DNA of 64,000 nucleotides. Source: SHVO01 sp041905525 (lineage in GTDB: Bacteria > Pseudomonadota > Alphaproteobacteria > Rhodospirillales > Rhodospirillaceae). Below the pieces are notes generated by a model. That model saw only the letters and a program-made list of their open reading frames with translations. It searched no databases and had not been told where the DNA came from. Numbering within the stretch: position 1 is the first letter of the stretch; each line of letters begins with the position of its first letter. The position numbers were made by a program, and so were the translations under genes. Below are positions 43,135 through 51,289 of the stretch, one piece after another. Location of the stretch: the NCBI GenBank assembly GCA_041905525.1, contig JAYRKY010000014.1, forward strand, positions 17,817 through 81,816. Direction: 5' to 3'.

Positions 43135-44391
43135 CTAGCTCTTCGCCGACTGCGGGGCCGGAACGCTGCGGCTGATTTTGTACATGAAGAACAGCGTGAA
43201 CACGGCGGCGCCCGCGACGACATAGCCGACGATGGGATAGTGCTCGAGGCTACCGTCCGGCGCGCGGCTGACAATAGCGCCGGCGAGGGCGGCGCAGACA
43301 CCGCCGGAAATCTGCTGCAGGGACCCGCACACCGCATTGAACGAGCCGCGTTTGGTCGGCTCGGGCACGGCGCTCATCAGCGCCTGCGACGGCACGATGC
43401 GCGAGAAGATGCCGATGAACAAAAGGATGTTGATCGCGATCACGCCGAGCAGCGGCGTTTCGCCGAGGTGGGTATAGAAAATCACCATCACGATCGACAG
43501 CAAGGTACCGAACATGAACACCGGAAACTTGCCGAACTTGTCCGCGGCGCGGCCGGCCAGGGGGCCGACGAAGATCATGCAAATCCCCGTGACGAGATAG
43601 ATTTTCGGCAGGTCCGTCGCGGCGACTTTGAAGTTGTTGAGGGTGAAGTCGGCGCCAAAGGGCAGCAGCATATAGCCGCCGGTGGCGAGCAACGCGACGA
43701 CGCCGTAGGCGAGGAAGTGGCGCGGCTCGGTGATGGTGGCCACGAGATGCTTGAAGGCGTTGCTCTCGGTCTGCAGCTTCAGATGCCCGTCCACGGGCTT
43801 CATGGTGACGGCAATCACTGCGCCGACGCACAGGCCGATAACGACGATGGTGAGGAATGGCGCGTGCCAGTTCCAATGATTGGTGAGGTAGAGCCCGGCG
43901 GGAAGGCCGAGCACCTGGCTGGCCGCGAAGGCTGTCTGAATCATGCCCATCACGCGGCCGCGCTTTTCCATCGGGAACAGATCGGTGGCGATGGCCATGA
44001 CGGTCGCGCCGATGACGCCGGCGAACATGCCGGTGATGATGCGGGCGAGCAGGAGGATCTCGAAGCTTTGCGCGAGGCCGCACAACAACGTCCCGATCAT
44101 GAAGCCCGAATAGAAGAAAAGCAGAAGGCGCTTGCGGTCGAATTTGTCGGCGAAGCCGGCCGCGACGAAGCTCGTGACGCCGGCTGCAAGGGCATAGGCC
44201 GAGACGACGATGCCGAATTGTTGCGGCGTTATGCCGAGGGCCGGCATGACGAACGCGCCGAGCGGCGAGAGGATCATGAAGTCGATGATGATGGTGAATT
44301 GAAGGAACGCCAGCATCGCGACCACGAATTTCTCGTAGCCGGTGAAAAAAGGCGGCGCCTTGGCGGCGGGGTCGACGGCGGTCGCGGACAT
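43135..44391 (-). CDS. MFS transporter
   Basis: A 418-residue major facilitator protein with about twelve hydrophobic segments. The first is KFVVAMLAFLQFTIIIDFMI, and AAGFADKFDRKRLLLFFYSG is the loop 2-3 signature. MEKRGRVMGMIQTAFAASQV and AGRAADKFGKFPVFMFGTLL give the other conserved loops. It resembles AraJ/Bcr-type drug or sugar efflux proteins; the substrate is unknown. ATG 44391 is chosen because it lies a typical distance before the first helix; a start at 44469 would add a leader without family match. It is divergent from the PAS_5 gene, with a long dyad between. Confidence 0.85.
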   Translation of the reverse strand: MSATAVDPAAKAPPFFTGYEKFVVAMLAFLQFTIIIDFMILSPLGAFVMPALGITPQQFGIVVSAYALAAGVTSFVAAGFADKFDRKRLLLFFYSGFMIGTLLCGLAQSFEILLLARIITGMFAGVIGATVMAIATDLFPMEKRGRVMGMIQTAFAASQVLGLPAGLYLTNHWNWHAPFLTIVVIGLCVGAVIAVTMKPVDGHLKLQTESNAFKHLVATITEPRHFLAYGVVALLATGGYMLLPFGADFTLNNFKVAATDLPKIYLVTGICMIFVGPLAGRAADKFGKFPVFMFGTLLSIVMVIFYTHLGETPLLGVIAINILLFIGIFSRIVPSQALMSAVPEPTKRGSFNAVCGSLQQISGGVCAALAGAIVSRAPDGSLEHYPIVGYVVAGAAVFTLFFMYKISRSVPAPQSAKS

Positions 44392-44441
44392 GGGGGCCTT
44401 GGGAATGGGAGGGGGCAGGGCGCTAAAATACGGAGCTACAG

Positions 44442-44474
44442 GCCGCTTGGCGCTGCAAAAATTTTGCAAGCGGC
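44442..44474. promoter_or_regulatory. Dyad in the divergent MFS / PAS_5 region
   Basis: GCCGCTTG (44442-44449) and CAAGCGGC (44467-44474) flank a centre that itself contains TGCAAAA-A-TTTTGCA (44454-44468). It lies 51-83 bases upstream of the MFS start and could be a repressor site controlling one or both genes. Confidence 0.5.
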
Positions 44475-44613
44475 GACGTAAAAAAGCCGTGAGCTGAAAT
44501 ATTTTGGAGGAGCGTCGCCTCGAAGCGCCTCCGCCGTGCGTTCATAACAGTGAACCCCGCTGTTCGCTGCGCCTAAAATCTGGTCTTCTCCCGTCCTGGG
44601 GGAGACCGGCTTC

Positions 44614-45156
44614 ATGACAGAAGTATTGCTTTCCGGGGCGGAGGCGCTGGCGGAACCGCTGCGCGGTTTCTACGCCTATTGGAACAGCTTGCCGAAGCAG
44701 GGCGCGCTGCCGCGTCTCTCGGACTTTTTCGATCATGTACCGCCGGTCTATGCACCGTACCTGGCGATCGTAGATGTGCATGGGCCGCAGGAAGCGCGCA
44801 TCCGCCTGTTCGGGACACGTCTGGTGGATCGGGCGGAGTTCGACCCGACGGGTCTTTCGGTCGCAAATATCTATATGGAGTCCCTGCGCCGAAAGATTCA
44901 CGATGTGATGTGGGCCGCGGTGCAGACGCCGTGCGGCTACCTCGTGCATCGCACGATCGTGGTGCGGAGCGGCTTCCTGAACGAACATGTCAGCCTGGGT
45001 TTGCCTGTGGAGATCCCGACCTCGAAGGTGCGCGGGGTGATCACGCTCACGCATGGCGTGGCGGACGCGCGTATGATCGATCGCGGCACGGATACTCTCG
45101 TACATGAGTTGAGGCTGGACCGCTGGATCGACCTCGGCGCCGGTGGGCCGCGGTAG
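44614..45156 (+). CDS. PAS_5-family sensor-like protein
   Basis: A 180-residue cytoplasmic protein. FYAYWNSLPKQGALPRLSDF followed by APYLAIVDVHGPQEARIRLF and GTRLVDRAEFDPTGLSV matches the PAS_5 family (W-x-x-L-x-x-x-G-x-x-P-x-x-x-D, then I-R-x-x-G-T-x-x-x-x-x-x-x-D-x-T-G), common in Rhodospirillales and related groups. No output domain is attached. GGGGGAGACC precedes ATG 44614. It lies 50 bases upstream of the ECF sigma gene on the same strand, so cotranscription and a sensory link are possible, but not shown. Confidence 0.75.
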   Translation: MTEVLLSGAEALAEPLRGFYAYWNSLPKQGALPRLSDFFDHVPPVYAPYLAIVDVHGPQEARIRLFGTRLVDRAEFDPTGLSVANIYMESLRRKIHDVMWAAVQTPCGYLVHRTIVVRSGFLNEHVSLGLPVEIPTSKVRGVITLTHGVADARMIDRGTDTLVHELRLDRWIDLGAGGPR

Positions 45157-45206
45157 GCCGAAATATCATTGAGATCGGACCGTCATCGCGGTGTAGCATT
45201 CGGGGC

Positions 45207-45809
45207 ATGACCGGTATTTCGCAGGATCGGGCGGCGTGGCTGGCGCGGAATGTGCTTCCGCACGAGGCCGCGCTGCGCGCCTGGCTGCGGCAGAAATACA
45301 CCCTCGGAATTGAAGTGGACGATATTGTCCAGGAAACTTATGCGATCCTGGCCGCGCTTGAGAGCGTGGACGAGATCCGCAATCCGCGCAGCTACGCCTT
45401 CCAGACCGCGCATTCCCTGATACTGGCGCATCTGCGCCGCTCAAAGATCGTCTCGATCCGCAGCGCCTCGGACCTTGAGCTGGCGGGGGCGCTGTCGGAC
45501 ACGCCGTCACCCGAGCAGGTGGCGGAGGATCGCGACGAACTCGCGCGAGTGGCCCAGGCGTTGCGCGATCTGCCGCCCAAGGTGCGCGAGGTTTTCATCC
45601 TGCGCCGGGTGCAGGGGCTGTCGCAGCGGGAGACCGCCGAACGTCTTGGAATCACCGAAAATTCCGTGGAAAAGCGGATCTCTCAGGGAATCCAGGTGCT
45701 GCTAGCGGCGTTTGGGCGGGGCGGAAAACGCGCCGCCAAACCTCTAAGGAGTGACAAAAGCGCGGCGGGACCGGACGGTATCGCGCGCGGTGAGACGGAA
45801 TCCGATTGA
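45207..45809 (+). CDS. FecI-type ECF RNA polymerase sigma factor
   Basis: A 200-residue group 4 sigma factor. Region 2 is seen in AALRAWLRQKYTLGIEVDDI followed by VQETYAILAALESVD; region 4 in LPPKVREVFILRRVQGLSQR and ETAERLGITENSVEKRISQG. There is no long extra domain. The FecR homologue follows on the same strand after 99 bases and a TonB-dependent receptor after that, the standard layout of a cell-surface signalling system. The C-terminal 30 residues are basic and low in complexity. It presumably transcribes the receptor genes downstream. Confidence 0.93.
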   Translation: MTGISQDRAAWLARNVLPHEAALRAWLRQKYTLGIEVDDIVQETYAILAALESVDEIRNPRSYAFQTAHSLILAHLRRSKIVSIRSASDLELAGALSDTPSPEQVAEDRDELARVAQALRDLPPKVREVFILRRVQGLSQRETAERLGITENSVEKRISQGIQVLLAAFGRGGKRAAKPLRSDKSAAGPDGIARGETESD

Positions 45810-45824
45810 GGTTTCGTATAGGAA

Positions 45825-45862
45825 ATCGGCCATGCCGATGGCGTTTGGCCGGCGCGCCAAAC
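45825..45862. other. Two inverted repeats between the sigma and FecR genes
   Basis: ATCGGC-CAT-GCCGAT (45825-45839) is followed by GTTTGGC (45843-45849) and GCCAAAC (45856-45862) around CGGCGC. They may weaken read-through from sigma into anti-sigma, or mark a regulator site. Confidence 0.5.
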
Positions 45863-45908
45863 ACCCCTATATGAGCCGGCGTTTATATATAGAGTATCGA
45901 GTACGGTT

Positions 45909-46964
45909 GTGACGAACGAAAGCGCGAACAGCGACGACGAGATGGGGCCAGGCCGGCAAAATGCCATCGATGTGGCAGCGGCCGCGTGGGTTGCGCGCCT
46001 CGATCGTGGACTGACGGCGGAAGAAGCGAGCGCATTGGAGGCGTGGAGTGTGTCCGATGCGCGCCATCGCGGAGCGCTGGCGCGCGCGCAGGCGGTGTTC
46101 GTCTATCTGGATCGCGCCAAAGCATTGGGCGCGGACTTCGTGGGCGCCGACACCACGGATACGCCGAACGTCGCTCCCATGTTTTCGCATGCAGCGCCGC
46201 GCGCCTCGCGTCGGCGTGTGCTATCGGGCGCCGCGGCGGCGGCCGCGGCGGTTCTCGGCGGCGTGATTTTGGGGCCTGGCGCGTACAACCGCTGGCGCAG
46301 GGGCACGCCGCCGGAGCTGTACACGTCAAAAAAAGGCGAGATCAAACTCGTTTCCCTCACCGATGACTCGGTCTTGACCTTGAATACACATTCGCTGGTG
46401 AAGGTGGCCTATACGGGCGAGCGTCGCGGCGTGGAGTTGATGGACGGCGAAGTGATGTTCTCGGTGGCGAAGGATCACGCGCGTCCGTTCTCAGTGGTGG
46501 CGGGTGAACTGGAAGTGCGCGCCGTGGGAACGAGCTTCATGGTGCGCAACATAGCCGGACGTGCGCCGGAAGTGCTGGTGCAGGAAGGCGTGGTCGACGT
46601 GGTCTATCGCGCACAACCCTCGTCACTGGTCAGAGCGACGGCGAATACGCGCGTGACGGCGGAGGCCGGTGTGGCCGGCGCCCCGCTGATCAAAGCGTCC
46701 GTCACGCCGGATACCGTGATCCGGGAGACCGCTTGGCGACAGGGCATGATCGCGTTCGAGGGCGTGAGTCTAGGCGCCGCCGCGGCGGAATTCTCGCGCT
46801 ATTCGGAAACCCGGATCGTGATCGACGATGCCGCGATCGCGGCGACCACGATCACCGGCCTGTTCCAGGCAAACAATCCGGCGGGCTTTTCGGAAGCGGT
46901 CGCCGGGAGCCTCGGCCTGAAGGTCGAGGCGGGGGTCGGCTTTGTCCGGCTGCACAGCGAGTAA
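45909..46964 (+). CDS. FecR-type transmembrane anti-sigma factor
   Basis: A 351-residue inner-membrane protein. The cytosolic N-terminal domain (AAAAWVARLDRGLTAEEASA, LEAWSVSDARHRGALARAQ) is the DUF4880 sigma-binding region. One membrane helix lies about residues 97-118 (RRRVLSGAAAAAAAVLGGVI). The periplasmic FecR domain has LTDDSVLTLNTHSLVKVAYT, RRGVELMDGEVMFSVAKDHA and RPFSVVAGELEVRAVGTSFM. The C-terminal 75 residues (GMIAFEGVSLGAAAAEFSRY, TTITGLFQANNPAGFSEAVA) form an STN-like fold expected to contact a receptor signalling domain. GTG 45909 is the only suitable start. Confidence 0.92.
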   Translation: MTNESANSDDEMGPGRQNAIDVAAAAWVARLDRGLTAEEASALEAWSVSDARHRGALARAQAVFVYLDRAKALGADFVGADTTDTPNVAPMFSHAAPRASRRRVLSGAAAAAAAVLGGVILGPGAYNRWRRGTPPELYTSKKGEIKLVSLTDDSVLTLNTHSLVKVAYTGERRGVELMDGEVMFSVAKDHARPFSVVAGELEVRAVGTSFMVRNIAGRAPEVLVQEGVVDVVYRAQPSSLVRATANTRVTAEAGVAGAPLIKASVTPDTVIRETAWRQGMIAFEGVSLGAAAAEFSRYSETRIVIDDAAIAATTITGLFQANNPAGFSEAVAGSLGLKVEAGVGFVRLHSE

Positions 46965-47002
46965 AACCGGCCCGCTCGGACGAGTGAGGCGTTCCCGCAA
47001 CA

Positions 47003-47017
47003 GTGTGCAGTGCACAC
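47003..47017. promoter_or_regulatory. Palindrome upstream of TonB-dependent receptor 1
   Basis: GTGTGCA-G-TGCACAC is a perfect 7+1+7 dyad, 127 bases before the receptor start. A second, weaker dyad CGGTT-CAATTT-AACCG lies at 47036-47051. Candidate operator. Confidence 0.5.
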
Positions 47018-47143
47018 AAAATAAAACGAACGGTCGGTTCAATTTAACCGGCGGAAACCGCCCGCGCGTCCATCTAAAATGCCGAGAGCGCCCTCCCGCG
47101 GAGGGTGCCGGAATGACCATCGAACGAGCACCTAGGGGGGATT

Positions 47144-50065
47144 ATGTACCGTTCATTCAAATCGAGACTCTGCACGTCCGTTGCCGTGATGGCCGTGGCC
47201 TTGACCGGCGCGGTGAGCGCGCAGGCGCAAACGCAGACCGGACCGCAGGCCGCGCAGACGGAAGGCGCCGCGGTTGACGAAATCGTCGTTACCGGAACGC
47301 GCGTCGTGCGCGACGGTTATGAGGCCCCGACCCCACTGACCGTGCTGGGCGCGGAAGCGCTGGAAGCCGCCGCCCCGGAAAACATCGCCGACCTCGTCAA
47401 CGATCTTCCGTCCGTGATCGGCAGCGCCACGCCCCAGACCTCGAACCTGTCCTTCTCCAACGGGCAGGCGGGTCTCAACACCCTCAACCTGCGCGGCCTG
47501 GGCGGCAACCGCACCCTGGTCCTGCTGGACGGCCAGCGCTCCGTGCCGTCGACCATCACCGGCCTCGTAGACGTGAACGACTTCCCGCAGCAGCTGGTGA
47601 GCCGCGTCGATATCGTCACCGGCGGCGCCTCGGCCGCTTACGGTTCCGATGCGCTCTCGGGCGTCGTCAACTTCGTGCTCAACAAAGACTTCACCGGCAT
47701 CAAGGGTGAAGTGTCGGGCGGCCTGACCACCTATGGTGACGATCCGGCCGCAAAAGTCGCGCTGTCTGGCGGCACCGACTTCGCCAATGGCCGCGGTCAC
47801 GTGCTCGCCTCGGGCGAATGGAGCCGCCGCTGGGGCATCTTCGGCGTGCCTCGCGAGTGGAACAACGAGGGCTGGGCAATCATCAACAATCCCGCCTACG
47901 GCACCAACGCCGCGGCGGGTCAATCGACCAGCGTGCCGCAGCGCCTGCTGCTCAACAACGTCGGCCTGGGCACCGCGATGCCCGGCGGCATCATCACCAA
48001 CACGGCGCTGCGAGGCACTTACTTCGGTCCGGGCGGAACACCGGCCCAGTTCAACTACGGCTCGATCGTCTCCGACCCGTTCACCCAAGGCGGCGACTGG
48101 AAGGCCTCGCAGGTTAATTTCTACAACACGCTGGATCAGCGCGTGACGCGCGAAGGCGTCTTCCTGCGCGCTGCCTACGACCTGACTGACAACGTGACGG
48201 CGTTCGCGCAAGCGCAGTGGGGCTTCGCCCGCTCGATCGGTCTGGCGCTGAAGCAGTTCAACATCGCCAACCTGATCATCCGCGCGGATAACGCGTTCAT
48301 CCCGACAGCGGTGGCGCAGCGCGCGCAGGCTCTGGGTCTGTCGCAGTTCACGCTGGGTTCGAACAACGTCGATATGCCCACGATCACCTTCGACAATGAG
48401 CGCACGGTCAATCGTTATGTCGTCGGCGTCAATGGCGCCTTCGATGCGATGGGCAAAGAGTGGACCTGGGACGCCTACTTCCAGAAAGGCGTTTCCCGCA
48501 CGTCTGAAAACGGTCTGAACGTCACGGCGAAGGCCGAGTTCGGCGCCGCCATCGACGCGGTGCGTACGGCGAACGGCACCATCGCCTGCCGCGTCAACAC
48601 TGACGCCATCACCACCAACGATATGCCCGGTTGTATCCCGTACAACGTGATGGGACTTGGCGTGAACAGCCAGGCGGCCATCGACTATGTGTTCGCGAGC
48701 CCCGAGCATCCGCAACGTAATCAGCGCTTCGCGCAGGATGTGTACGCCCTGACCGTGAACGGCGAGCCGTTCGACATCTGGGCGGGCCCTGTGTCGCTCG
48801 CGCTCGGCGTCGAACACCGCAAAGAGGGTGTGCGCGGCCGCGCCGACCGCATCTCGCTCATCAACGGCTGGTTCGCCGGCAACTATCTGCCGACTTTCGG
48901 CAGCTACAACGTGACGGAAGGTTTCGCCGAAACCGTCGTGCCGCTGGCCAAGGACGAAGCGTGGGCCGATGCGCTCGACCTGAACGCCGCCGTCCGTGCA
49001 ACCAGCTACTCGACCTCGGGCATGGTCGTGACCTGGAAAGTGGGCGCGACCTATCAGCCGATGAGCGATGTGCGCTTCCGCGTCACGCGCTCGCGCGACA
49101 TCCGCGCCCCGAACCTGAATGACCTCTATCAGGCTGGCACGGCGAACACCAATAACGTGACCGATCCGTTCAACAACAACGCGCTGACGCTGTACCAGGG
49201 TCTTGCGGTGGGTAACCCCGCCCTCGAGCCTGAAAAAGCGGATACGCTGGGTGTTGGCGTCGTTGTGGCGCCGTCCTTCGTTCCCGGCTTCACGGCGTCG
49301 GTGGACTACTACAACATCGACGTGAAGGGCGGGATCAACTCGGTCGGCGCGCAAACCATCGTCGACCGCTGCTTCCAGGGCGTGACGCAGTTCTGTTCGG
49401 CGATCACGCGCGGCGTCAACTCGTCGGGCGCCAACGTCATCACGCAGATTCGTCTCCAGCCGTTCAACTTCGCTCAGGCGACGTCGCGCGGGATCGACTT
49501 CGAAGCGTCCTATTCGATGGGGATGGACACCTTCGCCGACGACTTGGCGGGCAATTTGAACCTGCGCTTCCTGGCAACGCGCTATATCAAGAACTACGCC
49601 AACGACGGCATCAACCCGGCCTACGACACCGTGGGTGTGCTGACCGCGGGCAACAACGGTCCGCCGAAGTGGGTGTACACCAGCTCAATCACCTACTCTG
49701 CCAATCCGGTGAGCCTCAGCCTGACGGGCCGCGGCATGTCGGGCGGCGTGTACGGATCGGGCAACTATGCCTACATCGCCTGCACCACGGGCTGCCCGGT
49801 TTCGACGGTGGCTGCGCCCACCATCAACAACAACCGGATCGCCTCGGTGTTCTACCTCGACACCGGCATGCGTTATGAGTTCCTTCAGGCCGAAGGCGGC
49901 GCGAAGGCCGAGATGTTCCTGAACATCAACAACCTCCTGAACAAGAATCCGCCGGTGGTCGCGTCGGGCCCGGGCGGTTTCCCGTATGCCTCGATCCCGG
50001 CTTCGCCGGCGCTGCACGATGTGCTGGGCCGCATGTTCCGGGCGGGCATCCGCTTCCAGATGTAA
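47144..50065 (+). CDS. TonB-dependent receptor 1
   Basis: A 973-residue outer-membrane receptor. A signal peptide (residues 1-28) is followed by the TonB box AVDEIVVTGTRVVRDGYEAP, the plug domain (APENIADLVNDLPSVIGSAT, LNLRGLGGNRTLVLLDGQRS, SRVDIVTGGASAAYGSDALS) and a long barrel ending LGRMFRAGIRFQM with a C-terminal hydrophobic/aromatic pattern. There is no N-terminal STN signalling domain although FecI/FecR genes lie directly upstream. A GGGGGG ribosome site precedes ATG 47144. It is closely similar to receptor 2 through plug and barrel. The ligand is unknown; such receptors in this lineage often take up sugars or complex organic molecules. Confidence 0.95.
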   Translation: MYRSFKSRLCTSVAVMAVALTGAVSAQAQTQTGPQAAQTEGAAVDEIVVTGTRVVRDGYEAPTPLTVLGAEALEAAAPENIADLVNDLPSVIGSATPQTSNLSFSNGQAGLNTLNLRGLGGNRTLVLLDGQRSVPSTITGLVDVNDFPQQLVSRVDIVTGGASAAYGSDALSGVVNFVLNKDFTGIKGEVSGGLTTYGDDPAAKVALSGGTDFANGRGHVLASGEWSRRWGIFGVPREWNNEGWAIINNPAYGTNAAAGQSTSVPQRLLLNNVGLGTAMPGGIITNTALRGTYFGPGGTPAQFNYGSIVSDPFTQGGDWKASQVNFYNTLDQRVTREGVFLRAAYDLTDNVTAFAQAQWGFARSIGLALKQFNIANLIIRADNAFIPTAVAQRAQALGLSQFTLGSNNVDMPTITFDNERTVNRYVVGVNGAFDAMGKEWTWDAYFQKGVSRTSENGLNVTAKAEFGAAIDAVRTANGTIACRVNTDAITTNDMPGCIPYNVMGLGVNSQAAIDYVFASPEHPQRNQRFAQDVYALTVNGEPFDIWAGPVSLALGVEHRKEGVRGRADRISLINGWFAGNYLPTFGSYNVTEGFAETVVPLAKDEAWADALDLNAAVRATSYSTSGMVVTWKVGATYQPMSDVRFRVTRSRDIRAPNLNDLYQAGTANTNNVTDPFNNNALTLYQGLAVGNPALEPEKADTLGVGVVVAPSFVPGFTASVDYYNIDVKGGINSVGAQTIVDRCFQGVTQFCSAITRGVNSSGANVITQIRLQPFNFAQATSRGIDFEASYSMGMDTFADDLAGNLNLRFLATRYIKNYANDGINPAYDTVGVLTAGNNGPPKWVYTSSITYSANPVSLSLTGRGMSGGVYGSGNYAYIACTTGCPVSTVAAPTINNNRIASVFYLDTGMRYEFLQAEGGAKAEMFLNINNLLNKNPPVVASGPGGFPYASIPASPALHDVLGRMFRAGIRFQM

Positions 50066-50075
50066 CGAAGGGTTG

Positions 50076-50105
50076 CGGGCGCCGGCAAAACCGGCGCCCG
50101 AACTT
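50076..50105 (+). terminator. Hairpin after receptor 1
   Basis: CGGGCGCCGG (50076-50085), loop CAAAA, CCGGCGCCCG (50091-50100), followed by aactttat. A terminator with a poor T tract, so some read-through into the next genes is plausible. Confidence 0.65.
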
Positions 50106-50179
50106 TATAGGATTTAAGGACACTGCTGGCGCCGGGGCGCGTAAAATATCCGGCGCGTATTTGACCTCCGAGGATTGCC

Positions 50180-51289
50180 ATGCGTTCCATCAAAGGGCCG
50201 CTCGCGGCCGCCGTGCTTCTCACCGCCGCCGCGTTGCCGGGTGCCGCGTCCGCGCTTGAGTCACGCAGTGTGGTGATAGGCTGGCTCGGCCAGGCGACCA
50301 TGAACGGCGACAAGGATTGTCCCGGCGGTCCGAACCCGGTGATCGGCGATCAGTATCTGAAGCACCTCAAGGACCTGGGCTACTCGGGCGAGGAGATTGA
50401 GGAATTGGCGAAGAAGTCCGCTGAGGGCGGGCCGGGCATGGACCCCGTGCTGGAAATCGTGTGGATGCGCGGGCGCGTCGATGGCAAGCCGACGAACCCT
50501 TATGTCTATCCGGAGACCGCGATCGATCCGAAGCTGAAGCCGCTGGAAGGCAAGTTCGCTTTCGGGTTCGATCTGGACGGCAAGGGTGACGCACAAACGA
50601 GCGCCTTCACCGACCCAGACACGCTCGAGAAGGGCGTCGATCACGAGATGTACCGCGCGCTGGGTTGCATGCGCAGCTTCCGCGGCTCGCTGACGGGCCG
50701 CCCGACCTACTGGGCTTGGGCCTGGGGGCAAACCCGCGACTCTCAACCCGCGTGGATCGTCACGGTGACGGGTGAGAATCTTTCGAAGGACGGCAATGTG
50801 ACCGTGACCTTCGACCGCGCGCTCGAGCATATCAAGTCGAACCCGGACGGGTCCCCGAAATCGGACGCGACCTATCGCCCGGATCCCGATCCGCGCTCGC
50901 ACAACGTGTTCAAGGGCACGATGAAAGACGGCGTGGTGACGGTGACCGAAGCCGTCGATTTCCGCATGCTGCAGAACCCGCTTATCGCGCCGGAGCTGCG
51001 CCTCGATAAGGCCAAGGTGCGGATCAAGTTCAAGGAGGATGGATCGGCGACGGGTATGATCGGCGGCTATCAGCCGTGGCGCGACATCTACTGGGGCATG
51101 GCGAACGGCGCGCCGGGCGTGGAGTTGTGCGTCACCGGCGACATCGTCGGCATGTATTACCTTTTGAAGCACCACGCGGATTACGACCCGGATCCCAAGA
51201 CAGGCCAGAACCGCGCGATTTCAGCCACCTATTATTTTGAAGCCGTACCGGCCTTTACGACCGACGCGGTGCGGACCGCGAGCAAGTGA
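50180..51289 (+). CDS. Exported protein of unknown function in the DUF1592/DUF1552 cluster (369 aa)
   Basis: A signal peptide (RSIKGPLAAAVLLTAAALPG, AASA) is followed by a soluble domain I do not recognise. Notable segments are SVVIGWLGQATMNGDKDCPG, PTNPYVYPETAIDPKLKPLE, FGFDLDGKGDAQTSAFTDPD, RPTYWAWAWGQTRDSQPAWI and IGGYQPWRDIYWGMANGAPG. It is rich in Trp, Asp and Gly, with few Cys (three in the mature part). The stop TGA overlaps the next gene's ATG (TGATG), so it is made together with the DUF1592-type protein and probably acts with it. CGAGGA precedes ATG 50180. Confidence 0.75.
   Translation: MRSIKGPLAAAVLLTAAALPGAASALESRSVVIGWLGQATMNGDKDCPGGPNPVIGDQYLKHLKDLGYSGEEIEELAKKSAEGGPGMDPVLEIVWMRGRVDGKPTNPYVYPETAIDPKLKPLEGKFAFGFDLDGKGDAQTSAFTDPDTLEKGVDHEMYRALGCMRSFRGSLTGRPTYWAWAWGQTRDSQPAWIVTVTGENLSKDGNVTVTFDRALEHIKSNPDGSPKSDATYRPDPDPRSHNVFKGTMKDGVVTVTEAVDFRMLQNPLIAPELRLDKAKVRIKFKEDGSATGMIGGYQPWRDIYWGMANGAPGVELCVTGDIVGMYYLLKHHADYDPDPKTGQNRAISATYYFEAVPAFTTDAVRTASK

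Noticed and set aside
47153..49354. 733-residue minus frame opposite TonB-dependent receptor 1
   Set aside because: Arg/His/Val-rich translation typical of antisense GC-rich frames; the + strand product is certain.
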